From Methylobacterium sp. E-005 (GTDB lineage: Bacteria > Pseudomonadota > Alphaproteobacteria > Rhizobiales > Beijerinckiaceae): a stretch of 64,000 bases of DNA. Positions 22,986-31,923 of this stretch are shown here, in pieces (the first letter of the stretch is position 1; each line of letters begins with the position of its first letter). Under the pieces are notes generated by a model. That model made no database searches, had not been told where the DNA came from, and saw nothing but the letters and a program-made list of their open reading frames with translations. The stretch spans positions 1-64,000 of the forward strand of contig NZ_JAKSYG010000207.1 in the NCBI RefSeq assembly GCF_022829725.1, given 5' to 3'. Position numbers and translations under genes: made by a program.

Positions 22986-25900
22986 TCAGCCGGCGCGTTC
23001 CCGGGCGGTGCGGATGCGCTCCAGAAGCTCGCCCGCCAGCGCCGCGCAGGAGGCCGCATCGGGACAGGGCCGCTTCCAGACCACGCGGCCCTCGCGCAGG
23101 ATGATCGCGTCCGTGACCGGCAGGGCGGGCAACGGCCGGTCGGGCCTGAGATCGGCCGCCACGCCCTGCGGGCCGCCCCGGAGCCGGGCGACGCCCAGCT
23201 CGCAGCAGGCCGCGCGCAGCCGCGCCAGATCGAACAACGCGAGCATCGGGGCCGGGGCTGCACCGAACCGGTCCTCCACCTCCCCGGCCAGGGCGTCGAT
23301 CGCCTCGGCCTCGCGCAGGCGCAGGAGCCGTGTGTAGAGGCTCAGGCGGATCTCCGGCTCCGGCACGTAATCCTCGGGGATCCGGCTCGGGAGGCCGAGC
23401 TCGATCTCCGGGCTCCAATCCTCGGCCCGCCCGCCCTTGGCGGCGGTCAGCGCCAGTTGCAGCAGGTGCTGGTAGAGCCCGAGCCCGACCAGCTTGGCGT
23501 GGCCCGCCTGATCCTCGCCGACGAGATCGCCCGCGCCGCGCAGGTCGAGGTCCCGGGCGCTGACCGCGAAGCCGGCGCCGAGCCGGTCCAGGGCCTCCAG
23601 GGCGCGCAGGCGCTGGAGCGCCGCCGGCGGCGGGGGCGCGGCCGGATCGCTCAGCAGGTGGACGGTGCCGCGCCGCTGGCCACGGCCGACACGGCCCCGG
23701 AGCTGATGGAGCTGGGCCAGCCCGAATTTCGCCGCCTCCCAGACCAGCATGGTGTTGGCCCGGGGCACGTCGAGCCCGCTTTCCACGATGGCTGTGGCGA
23801 GCAGCACGTCGCCGTCGCCTTCGGCGAAGCGGACCATCACCTCGTCCATGGCGGACGGCTTCAGCTCCCCGTGCGCCACCAGGATCGACAGATCCGGCAC
23901 GAGGGCGCGCAGGCGCTCGGCCATCGGGGCGATGTCCTCGATCCGCGGACAGACCACGAAGCTCTGGCCGCCGCGCCGGTGTTCGCGGATCAGCGCCTCG
24001 CGCACGGCCTCGGAATCGTAGGGCGCCACCACGGTGCGGACCGGCTGGCGCAGGGCCGGCGGCGTCGCCAGGACGCTGAGGCTCTGGAGGCCGACCAGAG
24101 CCGCCTGGAGCGTGCGTGGGATCGGCGTCGCGGTGAGCGTCAGCACGTGCCCGCCCTCGGCCAAGCGGCGCAGGTCCGCCTTCATCTTGGCGCCGAAACG
24201 CTGCTCCTCGTCGATCACCGTCAGGGCGAGGTCGGAGAAGGCGACACCCTTGCCGGCGAGCGCGTGGGTGCCGACCACCAGCCGGATCGACCCGTCGGCG
24301 AGCCCCGCCTTGACGCGCTTGGCCTCCGCCGGCGCCACGAGGCGGGAGAGCTGTGCGACCTCGATGCCGAACCGGCCGAAGCGGCGGCGCAGGATCTCGG
24401 CGTGCTGGCGCGCCAGCACGGTGGTGGGGGCGATGAGCGCGGCCTGCTTGCCCGAGAAGATCGCGGCCGCGAGCGCCCGCAACGCCACCTCGGTCTTGCC
24501 GAAGCCGACATCGCCGCAGACCAGTCGGTCCATGGGCCGGCCAGAGGCGAGATCGGCCATCAGTTCGTCGATCGCCGCGGCCTGATCCGGGGTCGGCGCG
24601 AAGCCGAAGCCGGCGGCGAAGCGCTCCATGTCGTTGGCGGGGGGCGCCAGGACGGGGGCGTCCGTCTCCCGGCGGGCGCGGGCGGCCTCCAGCATGATCC
24701 GGGCCGTGCGCGCCATGGTGGCCTCGGCCTCCAGGCGACGGCGGGGCCATGTGCCGCCGTCGAGCTTGTCGAGGGTGACGGCGTCGGGCTCCGGACCGTA
24801 GCGCCAGATCCGGTCCGCCTGGGAGACCGGCACCATCAGGATCGCATCGCCGGCAAAGCGCAAGCGCAGGGCCTCGGAGGGCTCCTCACCCTGCGTGGCG
24901 CCAGAGGTGGCCACCGATTCCAGCCCCTCGAACACGCACAGGCCGCGGTCGCGGTCGACCGCGACGTCGCCCGGGCGCAGATCGACCTCGCCCATCGGCA
25001 GGATCGCCCGGGCGCCACCCGCCACCGCGGCGTCCGGCCCGAACAGGTCCGCGGCAGCGATGACCGTGGCGCCCTGGTCGGGATCGCGGAATCCCGCTCC
25101 GAGGGGCGCCTCCAGGGCAAGGACGTCCCCCGGGCTCGCCCTGGCGACGTCGGCCCAGGCGTCGATCAGGCGGATCGTGCGCTCCGCGATCCGGCCGGTC
25201 TGGCGCACCAGGCGCCGCAGCGGCTGGCGGCTGCCCGCCAAGACGATCACGTCGCCGGCCTTCAGCCGCTCGCGCAACAGCTTGGCGAAGGCGGTACCCG
25301 GCCGGCGATCCCGGGCGAAGGACGGCAGCGTCAGCGATTCCCCGGCCTCCTCGGTGGCGGCGATTCGGTCATGGGCTGCCACGATATCGCGCCACGCCTG
25401 CGGGGTGAGATAGAGGCCGGCCCCGGCCTGCCCGCGCCCGCCGAGCCGGCCCCGCGCCTCCGCCATCTGCTCGAACACGGCATCGATCCGGGCCTGGGTG
25501 CCGTCCTCGACGACGAGGCGCGCGGTCGGGACGTAGTCGAGCAGGGTGACAAGGCGCGGATAGTAGCGCTCCAGCCGGTGCTCCTGGCCGGTGAAGGGTT
25601 CGAAGCTCTGCCCGGAGCCGGGCTCGAGGATGATCTCGGTGGCGGGATCGATGACGAGCGTGTCCGCCTCGGCGACCGAACGCTGCGAGATCGCATCGTA
25701 GGAGCGGATTGCCGTGACGCGACCCTCCGCGTGCTCGATCCGGCAGGGACGCAGGGCCGCGGCGGGAAACACCTCCACGGTCCGCCCGCGCACGGCGATC
25801 TCGCCGGGCTCATCGACCCGCTCGTCGAGGATGTAGCCGAGGCGCTTGAGATCCGCGGTCGTGGCCGCGACGTCGAGGCGGTCGCCGACTCGGAGCGTCA

Positions 25901-26282
25901 CGCGGGCCGACGCCCAGGTCTCCGGCGGGGGCACGCGCTGGATCAGGGCGGGGGCGGTGGTCAGCACGAAACCAGGCAGCGCGTCCGGGTCGGTCAGCCA
26001 GCGCATCACGGCGGCCCGGGCGCCCATGGTGGCCCGGGACGGCGAGGCGTGATCGTAGGGCAGGCAATCCCATTCGGGGAAGATCGCGACCCGGGCCTCC
26101 GGGTCGAGCGCCCGGAGGGTCGCGGCCAGTTCCTCAAGGCGGCGGCCATCCCGGGCGACGTGGACCAGGGGAGCGCTCCCCGCCTCGTAGCGCAGGAGCG
26201 CCACCGCCAGGGCCCCCGTGGGCATCAGCGGCGCGTCCTCGACGCCCTGCTGCGCGCCCGACTTCAACCTGCGATTGGCCAT
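22986..26282 (-). CDS. Mfd-like superfamily 2 helicase (probable divergent Mfd paralogue)
   Basis: 1098 residues from the ATG before ANRRLKSGAQQ. Architecture follows transcription-repair coupling factor: an N-terminal UvrB-like module (FPEWDCLPYDHASPS), a middle RNA-polymerase-interaction region, an RecG-like translocase (GDVGFGKTEVALRAL Walker A, DEEQRFG Walker B, TATPIPRTLQ motif III, LHQLRGRVGRGQ motif VI) and a C-terminal TRCF domain. The interaction region reads PGDVAVDRDRGLCVFEGLES where Mfd normally has a VHxxHGIGRYxGL-type block, so RNA polymerase contact may be lost or changed. Such second Mfd-type genes occur in alphaproteobacteria. The translocase should be active; a role in coupled repair is uncertain. 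Confidence 0.82.
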   Translation of the reverse strand: MANRRLKSGAQQGVEDAPLMPTGALAVALLRYEAGSAPLVHVARDGRRLEELAATLRALDPEARVAIFPEWDCLPYDHASPSRATMGARAAVMRWLTDPDALPGFVLTTAPALIQRVPPPETWASARVTLRVGDRLDVAATTADLKRLGYILDERVDEPGEIAVRGRTVEVFPAAALRPCRIEHAEGRVTAIRSYDAISQRSVAEADTLVIDPATEIILEPGSGQSFEPFTGQEHRLERYYPRLVTLLDYVPTARLVVEDGTQARIDAVFEQMAEARGRLGGRGQAGAGLYLTPQAWRDIVAAHDRIAATEEAGESLTLPSFARDRRPGTAFAKLLRERLKAGDVIVLAGSRQPLRRLVRQTGRIAERTIRLIDAWADVARASPGDVLALEAPLGAGFRDPDQGATVIAAADLFGPDAAVAGGARAILPMGEVDLRPGDVAVDRDRGLCVFEGLESVATSGATQGEEPSEALRLRFAGDAILMVPVSQADRIWRYGPEPDAVTLDKLDGGTWPRRRLEAEATMARTARIMLEAARARRETDAPVLAPPANDMERFAAGFGFAPTPDQAAAIDELMADLASGRPMDRLVCGDVGFGKTEVALRALAAAIFSGKQAALIAPTTVLARQHAEILRRRFGRFGIEVAQLSRLVAPAEAKRVKAGLADGSIRLVVGTHALAGKGVAFSDLALTVIDEEQRFGAKMKADLRRLAEGGHVLTLTATPIPRTLQAALVGLQSLSVLATPPALRQPVRTVVAPYDSEAVREALIREHRRGGQSFVVCPRIEDIAPMAERLRALVPDLSILVAHGELKPSAMDEVMVRFAEGDGDVLLATAIVESGLDVPRANTMLVWEAAKFGLAQLHQLRGRVGRGQRRGTVHLLSDPAAPPPPAALQRLRALEALDRLGAGFAVSARDLDLRGAGDLVGEDQAGHAKLVGLGLYQHLLQLALTAAKGGRAEDWSPEIELGLPSRIPEDYVPEPEIRLSLYTRLLRLREAEAIDALAGEVEDRFGAAPAPMLALFDLARLRAACCELGVARLRGGPQGVAADLRPDRPLPALPVTDAIILREGRVVWKRPCPDAASCAALAGELLERIRTARERAG

Positions 26283-26664
26283 GCCTGTCCGAATCCGTAT
26301 CCCCAGCCCCGCCAACGCGGCACGGGCCGCCGGGGCTCCCGGGCGCGGCAATCCCATCCACAGCGGCGCGGATCGCCGGTCCGATTCGTGGGTTCAGCGC
26401 GTCCGGCAGGACCGGAGAACGGCCCGGAACACGAAGTCGTGATACTGCGTCTGGAGCCGCCGGGGATCGGTCCGGCCCGTCGCGATGACCAGTCACGTCA
26501 GAAACATTATTACAATTCAAGATTGCAGAATTATTCGACACATGCAGGCGCGCGCGTGGGTCGGACGAATGCGCTGATGAAAGCCGGCCGGGATCCGGTC
26601 CGATCGTTCAAGAGCTTACCCTCGCGCAAACCATTCGTTGGCCGTATCACCGGAGCTGCGTTGC
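26283..26664. promoter_or_regulatory. Divergent promoter region of Mfd-like gene and hybrid kinase
   Basis: About 380 bases between divergent genes. The segment 26498-26545 is AT-rich, with TTACAA, a 16-base gap and TATTCG in the rightward direction, a possible promoter for the kinase. On the opposite strand the same stretch offers TTGAAT but no good -10. No coding frame. Confidence 0.4.
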
Positions 26665-29556
26665 ATGGACCCACTTGGGAGGGTCGAAGGCGTAGGTTAT
26701 GACGCCCCCGTGTCGCGGACCCAGACAATGCCCCGCCCGTCGGGTTTCGAGCTCCAGAACCCCCAGCGCCTCGCCGCCCTGCGGGCCTACGCCATTCTCG
26801 ACACGCCTCCGGAGCGGGCGTTCGACGAGATCGCCGAGATGGCCGCGCAGGCCTGCGGCACGCCGATGGCCCATATCAACTTCATCGACGCCGACCGGCA
26901 ATGGATCAAGGCCGCGGTGGGCCACGCGCCGCAGGCGATGCCGCTCGAATCCGGCTTCTGCACCGAGGCGATGCGCACGGACGGCATCCTGATCCTGCCG
27001 GACCTGACGGCGGCGCCGGATTCCGCCGGCAACGTCCTCGTCACCGGGGAGCCGCACCTGCGCTTCTACGCCGGCGTCGCCCTGGTGACGCCCGACGGCT
27101 GGGCCATCGGAACCCTCTGCGTGCTCGACCGGGAGCCGCGCCACCTGACCGACCAGCAGGCCTTCGTCCTGAAGGCGCTCGCCCGGGCGGTGATGACACA
27201 GCTGGAATCCCGCTGCGCCGAGGCCGCCCTGCGCCGCAACGAGGAGCGCGACCGCTCGCTGTTCGCCTTCCTCAATGCCGGCTTCTGCATCGTGGAGATG
27301 ATCTTCGGGGCCGATGACCGGGCGGTCGATTACTGCTTCCTGGAGGTCAATGCCGCCTTCGAGCGGCAGACCGGCCTGGCCGACGTGGTCGGCCGCACGA
27401 TGCGGGAGCTCGTGCCCGGCCACGAGCAGCATTGGTTCGACCTCTACGGGCAGGTCGCCCGGACCGGGGAGCCGGTCCGGTTCGAGCAGCAGGCCGCGGG
27501 CCTCGGCCGCTGGTACGACGTGCACGCCTATCGGGTCGACGGGCCGATGCGGAACCGCATTGCGATCCTGTTCAACGATATCACCGAGCGCCGCCGGAGC
27601 GAGATGGTGCTGCAGGCGCGGGAGGCGGAGTTGCGCCTCGTCGCGGACGCGATGCCGGTGCTGATCGCCTTCATCGATCGCAGCCTCGTCTACCAGTTCG
27701 CCAACGCCGCCTACGAGACCTGGACGGGCCAGTCCCCCGCCGACGTCGTCGGACGAACCGTGGTCGACCTCCTCGGCCCCGAGGCCTTCGAGGCCCGGCG
27801 GCCCGCCATCGCGCGGGCGCTCGCCGGGGAGGAGATCCGGCACGAATGGGCCTGGACCTTCCCGGACGGCGGGAGCCGCACGGCCGACACGCGCTACCTC
27901 CCGCGACGCGGGCCGGATGGGCAGGTCGACGGGTTCTACGTCTTCGCGCACGACATCTCCGAGCGGAAGCGGGTCGAGGAACTGCTCCAATCCCGGGCGG
28001 AGCGCCTGGAGGCGCAGGTCGCCGCGCAGAGCCGGGACCGCGACCGGGTCTGGACACTCTCGCCGGTGCTGAAGCTCGTCTCGGACCGCGACGGGCGGGT
28101 CCAGTCGGTGAACCCCTCGTGGAGCCGGGCGCTCGGCTGGTCGGAGGCCGAGACCCTGGGCCGGGCCGCGCTCGATTTCATCGCGGAGCCGGAGCGTGAG
28201 GCCGCGGGGGCCGCCCTGCGGCCGCTCTGCGAGGGCCGGCGGGTCGAGGACGTGGAACTCGCCTGCGTGACCCATTCCGGGGACCGGCGGCGCGTGCTCT
28301 GGACCGTCGTCCCGGAGGACGGGCTGTTCTACGGGTTCGGCCGCGACATCACCGAGCAGCGTCAGGCCGAGGAGGCCCTCCGCCAGTCGCAGAAGCTGGA
28401 GGCGATCGGCCAGCTCACCGGCGGCGTGGCGCACGACTTCAACAACCTGCTGACGATCATCCGCTCCTCCATGGAGTTCCTGCGCCGGCCCGACCTCGCG
28501 GAGGAGCGGCGCCGCCGCTACCTTGACGCGGTCTCCGACACGGTCGACCGGGCCGCCAAGCTCACCGGCCAGCTCCTCGCCTTCGCCCGGCGGCAGGCGC
28601 TGAAGCCCCAGGTCTTCGACATCTGCGCCCGGCTGCGCAGCATCGCCGACATGCTCGATTCGGTGACCGGCGCGCGGATCCACGTCACCATCGACCTGCC
28701 GGATGCGCCCCGCTACGTGCGCGCCGACGAGAGCCAGTTCGAGACGGCCCTGATCAACATGGCGGTCAACGCCCGGGACGCCATGGACGGGGAAGGCGGG
28801 CTGACCCTGCGCCTCGACGGCGATTGCCCGATGCCGCCGATCCGCGGACATGCCGGCGCCAAGGGGCCGTTCGTGGCCGTGCGGGTCTCCGACACGGGCG
28901 CCGGCATCCCGGCTCCGGATCTCGGGCGGATCTTCGAGCCGTTCTTCACCACCAAGGAGGTCGGCAAGGGGACCGGGCTCGGCCTGTCCCAGGTGATCGG
29001 CTTCGCCAAGCAATCGGGCGGCGACATCGACGTGGCGAGCGCGCTGGGCGGCGGGACCACCTTCACCCTCTACCTGCCGCAGGTCGCCGCCCCGGCGGCG
29101 GCGGTGGAGACCGGCCGCGACGCTCAGGTGGAGGCGGAGCCGCAGCGGGGCCTGTGCATCCTCGTCGTCGAGGACAATCTCGGGGTCGGCCGGTTCTGCA
29201 CGCAGATCCTGGAGGATCTGGGCCACGCCCCGATCTGGACGAAATCCGCCGAGGAGGCGCTCGCCGAACTCGACAGCACGCCGGACCGCTTCGACGTGGT
29301 GTTCTCGGACGTGGTGATGCCCGGCATGGGCGGCTTCGCGCTCGCCCGGCAGTTGCAGACCACGCGGCCCGACCTGCCGGTGGTCCTGACCTCGGGCTAC
29401 AGCCACGTCCTGGCCAAGGACGATACCCACGGCTTCGCCCTGGTGCGCAAGCCCTATTCGGCCGCGCAGCTCGCCCAGGTTCTCTACGAGGCGGCCAAGG
29501 GGCGCGGAAAGCCGAGGGTGCAACGCGTCGCGGCGGACAGCGCAGCGCTGGACTGA
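26665..29556 (+). CDS. Hybrid sensor histidine kinase: GAF, three PAS, HisKA, HATPase, receiver
   Basis: 963 residues from the ATG nine bases after GGAG; later starts (GTG 26710, ATG 26728) are possible because the GAF domain begins only at ALRAYAILDTPPE. Order: GAF (about 45-195), PAS 1 (about 205-320), PAS 2 (about 335-450), coiled segment, PAS 3 (about 475-580), phosphoacceptor LTGGVAHDFNNLLTI, HATPase with NMAVNARDAM (N box), DTGAGI (G1) and GTGLGLSQVIGF (G2), then a receiver domain (LVVEDNLG, phosphorylatable Asp in VVFSDVVMPGMGG, Lys in RKPYS). The HDFNN subtype is common among alphaproteobacterial orphan kinases. No membrane segment, so it senses cytoplasmic signals. No separate response regulator is adjacent. 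Confidence 0.9.
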   Translation: MDPLGRVEGVGYDAPVSRTQTMPRPSGFELQNPQRLAALRAYAILDTPPERAFDEIAEMAAQACGTPMAHINFIDADRQWIKAAVGHAPQAMPLESGFCTEAMRTDGILILPDLTAAPDSAGNVLVTGEPHLRFYAGVALVTPDGWAIGTLCVLDREPRHLTDQQAFVLKALARAVMTQLESRCAEAALRRNEERDRSLFAFLNAGFCIVEMIFGADDRAVDYCFLEVNAAFERQTGLADVVGRTMRELVPGHEQHWFDLYGQVARTGEPVRFEQQAAGLGRWYDVHAYRVDGPMRNRIAILFNDITERRRSEMVLQAREAELRLVADAMPVLIAFIDRSLVYQFANAAYETWTGQSPADVVGRTVVDLLGPEAFEARRPAIARALAGEEIRHEWAWTFPDGGSRTADTRYLPRRGPDGQVDGFYVFAHDISERKRVEELLQSRAERLEAQVAAQSRDRDRVWTLSPVLKLVSDRDGRVQSVNPSWSRALGWSEAETLGRAALDFIAEPEREAAGAALRPLCEGRRVEDVELACVTHSGDRRRVLWTVVPEDGLFYGFGRDITEQRQAEEALRQSQKLEAIGQLTGGVAHDFNNLLTIIRSSMEFLRRPDLAEERRRRYLDAVSDTVDRAAKLTGQLLAFARRQALKPQVFDICARLRSIADMLDSVTGARIHVTIDLPDAPRYVRADESQFETALINMAVNARDAMDGEGGLTLRLDGDCPMPPIRGHAGAKGPFVAVRVSDTGAGIPAPDLGRIFEPFFTTKEVGKGTGLGLSQVIGFAKQSGGDIDVASALGGGTTFTLYLPQVAAPAAAVETGRDAQVEAEPQRGLCILVVEDNLGVGRFCTQILEDLGHAPIWTKSAEEALAELDSTPDRFDVVFSDVVMPGMGGFALARQLQTTRPDLPVVLTSGYSHVLAKDDTHGFALVRKPYSAAQLAQVLYEAAKGRGKPRVQRVAADSAALD

Positions 29557-29848
29557 GCGATGGGCCCCGATCGGGAGTAGCAGGACTCTGGGGGCGCGCT
29601 CTCCCGGATGTCCGGAACGCAGGGGAAGGCAATCCGGGACCCAGCACGCGAAGCGTCGCGCAAGCGGCACAGGTTCCTTCACAGGGACGCTTTGCGTCGC
29701 CGTGTGCTCGCTCCCGGGTCGCATTCCGCTGACGCCGCATCCGCCCGGGAAAGGCTCGTGCCACGGGTCGGTGAGCTCGCATCAACCAAGCCCCGAGCCC
29801 CGGGACGCTCGACCTGGAACAACCCCGCCTGTTCCGGGTTGATGCAGT

Positions 29849-29939
29849 GCAGCACGACGATGGCGTCGTCGCGCTGCTGCCCCTCGTGGGCGTTTCCTCC
29901 CTAGACTTCGGACCGTCCCTGTGGGCGGTCCTTTTTTTT
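29849..29939 (+). ncRNA. Three-hairpin small RNA with exposed CCTCCC, copy 2
   Basis: Hairpin 1 (29849-29877) pairs GCAGC with GCTGC and CGACGA with TCGTCG around the same TGGCG loop as copy 1. Hairpin 2 (29879-29891) pairs GCCC with GGGC. The segment CGTTTCCTCCCTAGACTTCGG is identical to copy 1. A terminator hairpin (29910-29931, GGACCG and CCC with a bulged T, paired to GGGCGGTCC) is followed by eight T. Hairpin 1 keeps pairing while most bases differ from copy 1, which supports selection on structure. I see no convincing promoter; transcription may come from an unrecognised sigma factor. It lies in the 29557-30020 gap, which has no protein gene. Confidence 0.75.
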
Positions 29940-30020
29940 GCCGAACCGGGATCAACGCAGCCTGCGACGAAAAGTTCTCAGGCAAGTCTTATTTTGTGCC
30001 GGCTGTTGCGGGGATGGGGC

Positions 30021-31025
30021 TTAGGCCTCGAGGGCGAGCAGCGCGAAGGTCGCCAGCCAGTGCTCGCCCATGTAGTCACCCGCGACATGCGGAAGCCCGG
30101 CCGCCAGATGCACCTCGGCCGCCGCGATCAGCAACGGCCGGCCGGCATCCTCCGCGGTCAGGGCGCCGGCGAGCGCCCGGAAGCACCACGCCCGGCTGAG
30201 GTTCAGCCCGTCGAGATGGGCGATCTTGCCGTCGCTGCGGTCGGTGACCGCGGCCGGGCGGAACAGGGTGGCGGGGCGGCCCGAAGCGAGATCGGGCAGG
30301 AACCGGTCGAACCAGGGCCCGAACCGCTCCGGCGGCAGCAGACGGCGCATGCACTCGGCCTCGATCAGCGCGGAGGACAGGAAGTCGTCGCCGCCCGGCT
30401 CGCCCCAGGCGGGGCAATCCACATCCGCCCCGTACCAGCGCTCCGCTTTCTGCAGCAGCAGGGCCCGGAGCGCCGCATCCGCCGCCCCCTCGGCGTAATC
30501 GGTGGCCAAGCGCAGCGCGAAGGCGGTGTTGAAATGGGTCCCGACCCGCACCGGGTAGGGGGCCAGCGGCAGGAAGTCCCGGAACCGCTGGACCACGATC
30601 CCGGCGAGCGGCGCCAACGCCTCGGCCCAGCGGGGTTCCGGAAGATGGGCGAGTTCGTCGGCGAGCTTCAGGAGCCAGGCCCAGCCGTAGGGCCGCTCGA
30701 AGCCCCGGGCGGTCGGCTGGCCGAAATAGGCGCATTCCCCGGCAACCTTCTCGGGGGTCAGCTGCGCATCGAAATGGGTGCGGATCGCGCCCGCCTGCAC
30801 GCCCTCCGGGAACAGGCGCAGCACCCGGGCGAGCAGCCAATGGGCGTGAACGCAGGAATGCCAATCGTAGCTGCCGTGGAAGACCGGGTGCAGCGCGACA
30901 GGGGTGCGGGCATCCTCCGGACCCGCCAGGACATGGCCCGGCTTGTTCGGATATTCCCGGGTGACGTGGCCGAGGGCGAGGGCCGCGAAGGAGGCGGCGA
31001 TCTCCGGGGTCAGGACGGGCACCAT
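30021..31025 (-). CDS. DUF2891 family protein
   Basis: 334 residues, matching the DUF2891 family over its whole length: HPVFHGSYDWHSCVHAHWLL near 45-65, CAYFGQPTARGFERPYGWAW, VGTHFNTAFALRLA, and a terminal GDYMGEHWLATFALLAL. The repeated helical blocks with His/Trp/Asp resemble an alpha/alpha toroid, so a carbohydrate-active or hydrolase role is possible but unproven. No signal peptide. Divergent from the CDP-diacylglycerol pyrophosphatase gene. Confidence 0.85.
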   Translation of the reverse strand: MVPVLTPEIAASFAALALGHVTREYPNKPGHVLAGPEDARTPVALHPVFHGSYDWHSCVHAHWLLARVLRLFPEGVQAGAIRTHFDAQLTPEKVAGECAYFGQPTARGFERPYGWAWLLKLADELAHLPEPRWAEALAPLAGIVVQRFRDFLPLAPYPVRVGTHFNTAFALRLATDYAEGAADAALRALLLQKAERWYGADVDCPAWGEPGGDDFLSSALIEAECMRRLLPPERFGPWFDRFLPDLASGRPATLFRPAAVTDRSDGKIAHLDGLNLSRAWCFRALAGALTAEDAGRPLLIAAAEVHLAAGLPHVAGDYMGEHWLATFALLALEA

Positions 31026-31163
31026 CGCGGAGCTCCGGGTTCGGGACGGGCTGGCATACCCGTTCCGAAGCCCGCCGTCAGGACATCGGGACGCTTTGCC
31101 GGCACATGGGCAGTTCGGCTATCGAGGATTCGGGCCGCCCCGCTGGCCACACCGGAAGCCTCC

Positions 31164-31916
31164 ATGCGCCGCGCGCTGCTCGCCGTCCTCGCCGTCCTCG
31201 TGGTCCCCGCACCGCTCGCGGCCGCGCCCGATCCGAGCCGGGACGTCCTGTGGGCGGCGCTGAAGACCTGCGTGCTGGCCAAGCGGCTCGCCAACCGGAC
31301 CTTCCCGTGCCTCTCGGTCGACCTGGGCGACGGGGCACGTCCGGGCACGGCGGTGCTGCGTGCGCCCGGGGAGCCGACCCACAGCGTCGTCATGCCCACC
31401 GATACGGTGGCGGGCCTGGAGGCGGCGGTGCTGCGGGGCCCGCGCGGGGTCGCCTATTGGCGGGCGGCGCTCGCGGCGCGGCCCTTCGTGTCGGACGTGT
31501 TCAAGGGAAAGCTGTCGCCCGACGCCGTGGGGCTCGCCGTCAACTCGGCCCAGGGCCGCAGCCAGGACCAGCTCCACATCCACCTCGACTGCCTGCGGCC
31601 GAGCGTGCTGGCGGCCCTGAAGGCCCATGGCCGCCAGGTCCACCGGAGCTGGAGCCGCTTCCCGGTGCCGCTCGCGGGCGACCGCTACTTCGCCCTGCGG
31701 GTGCCGGAGGCGGAGGCTGAACATTTCAATCCGTTCGCGGCCCTGCACGGCCTGCCGGGCGCCCGGCCCGACCTGCACCGGACGAGTTTTGCGGCCGTGG
31801 CGACGCCGCCGGGCGATCCCGAGCCGGGCTACATCCTGCTGGCCTACCGGGCGCCGCAGGCCAGTGCCGAGGACGTGATGGACCACAGCTGCGCCGCCGC
31901 GGATCGGGGCGCCTGA
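31164..31916 (+). CDS. cdh: CDP-diacylglycerol pyrophosphatase
   Basis: 250 residues from the ATG six bases after GGAAG. Signal peptide or anchor MRRALLAVLAVLVVPAPLAA. The catalytic block LAVNSAQGRSQDQLHIHLDC matches the HIT-like HxHxxC-type motif of E. coli Cdh (AINSRTGRTQNHFHIHISC from memory), and the C terminus ILLAYRAPQASAEDVMDHSC matches the end of that protein. It hydrolyses CDP-diacylglycerol to CMP and phosphatidate on the outer face of the inner membrane. It converges on the LysR gene with a seven-base gap. Confidence 0.88.
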   Translation: MRRALLAVLAVLVVPAPLAAAPDPSRDVLWAALKTCVLAKRLANRTFPCLSVDLGDGARPGTAVLRAPGEPTHSVVMPTDTVAGLEAAVLRGPRGVAYWRAALAARPFVSDVFKGKLSPDAVGLAVNSAQGRSQDQLHIHLDCLRPSVLAALKAHGRQVHRSWSRFPVPLAGDRYFALRVPEAEAEHFNPFAALHGLPGARPDLHRTSFAAVATPPGDPEPGYILLAYRAPQASAEDVMDHSCAAADRGA

Positions 31917-31923
31917 GCGATCC

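Noticed and set aside
23457-26702. Open frame of over 1000 codons opposite the Mfd-like gene
   Set aside because: Antisense shadow: no domain, start or ribosome binding site, and the minus strand has intact helicase motifs.
26647-29724. Very long open frame on the minus strand opposite the hybrid kinase (about 1000 codons)
   Set aside because: High GC and codon bias leave the complementary frame open. Its translation is low complexity (Arg, Gly, Pro, Asp) without domains, whereas the plus strand carries a full kinase.
29557-29848. Possible short coding frame after the hybrid kinase (from 29608)
   Set aside because: Poor codon bias, no ribosome binding site, and it runs into the small RNA.
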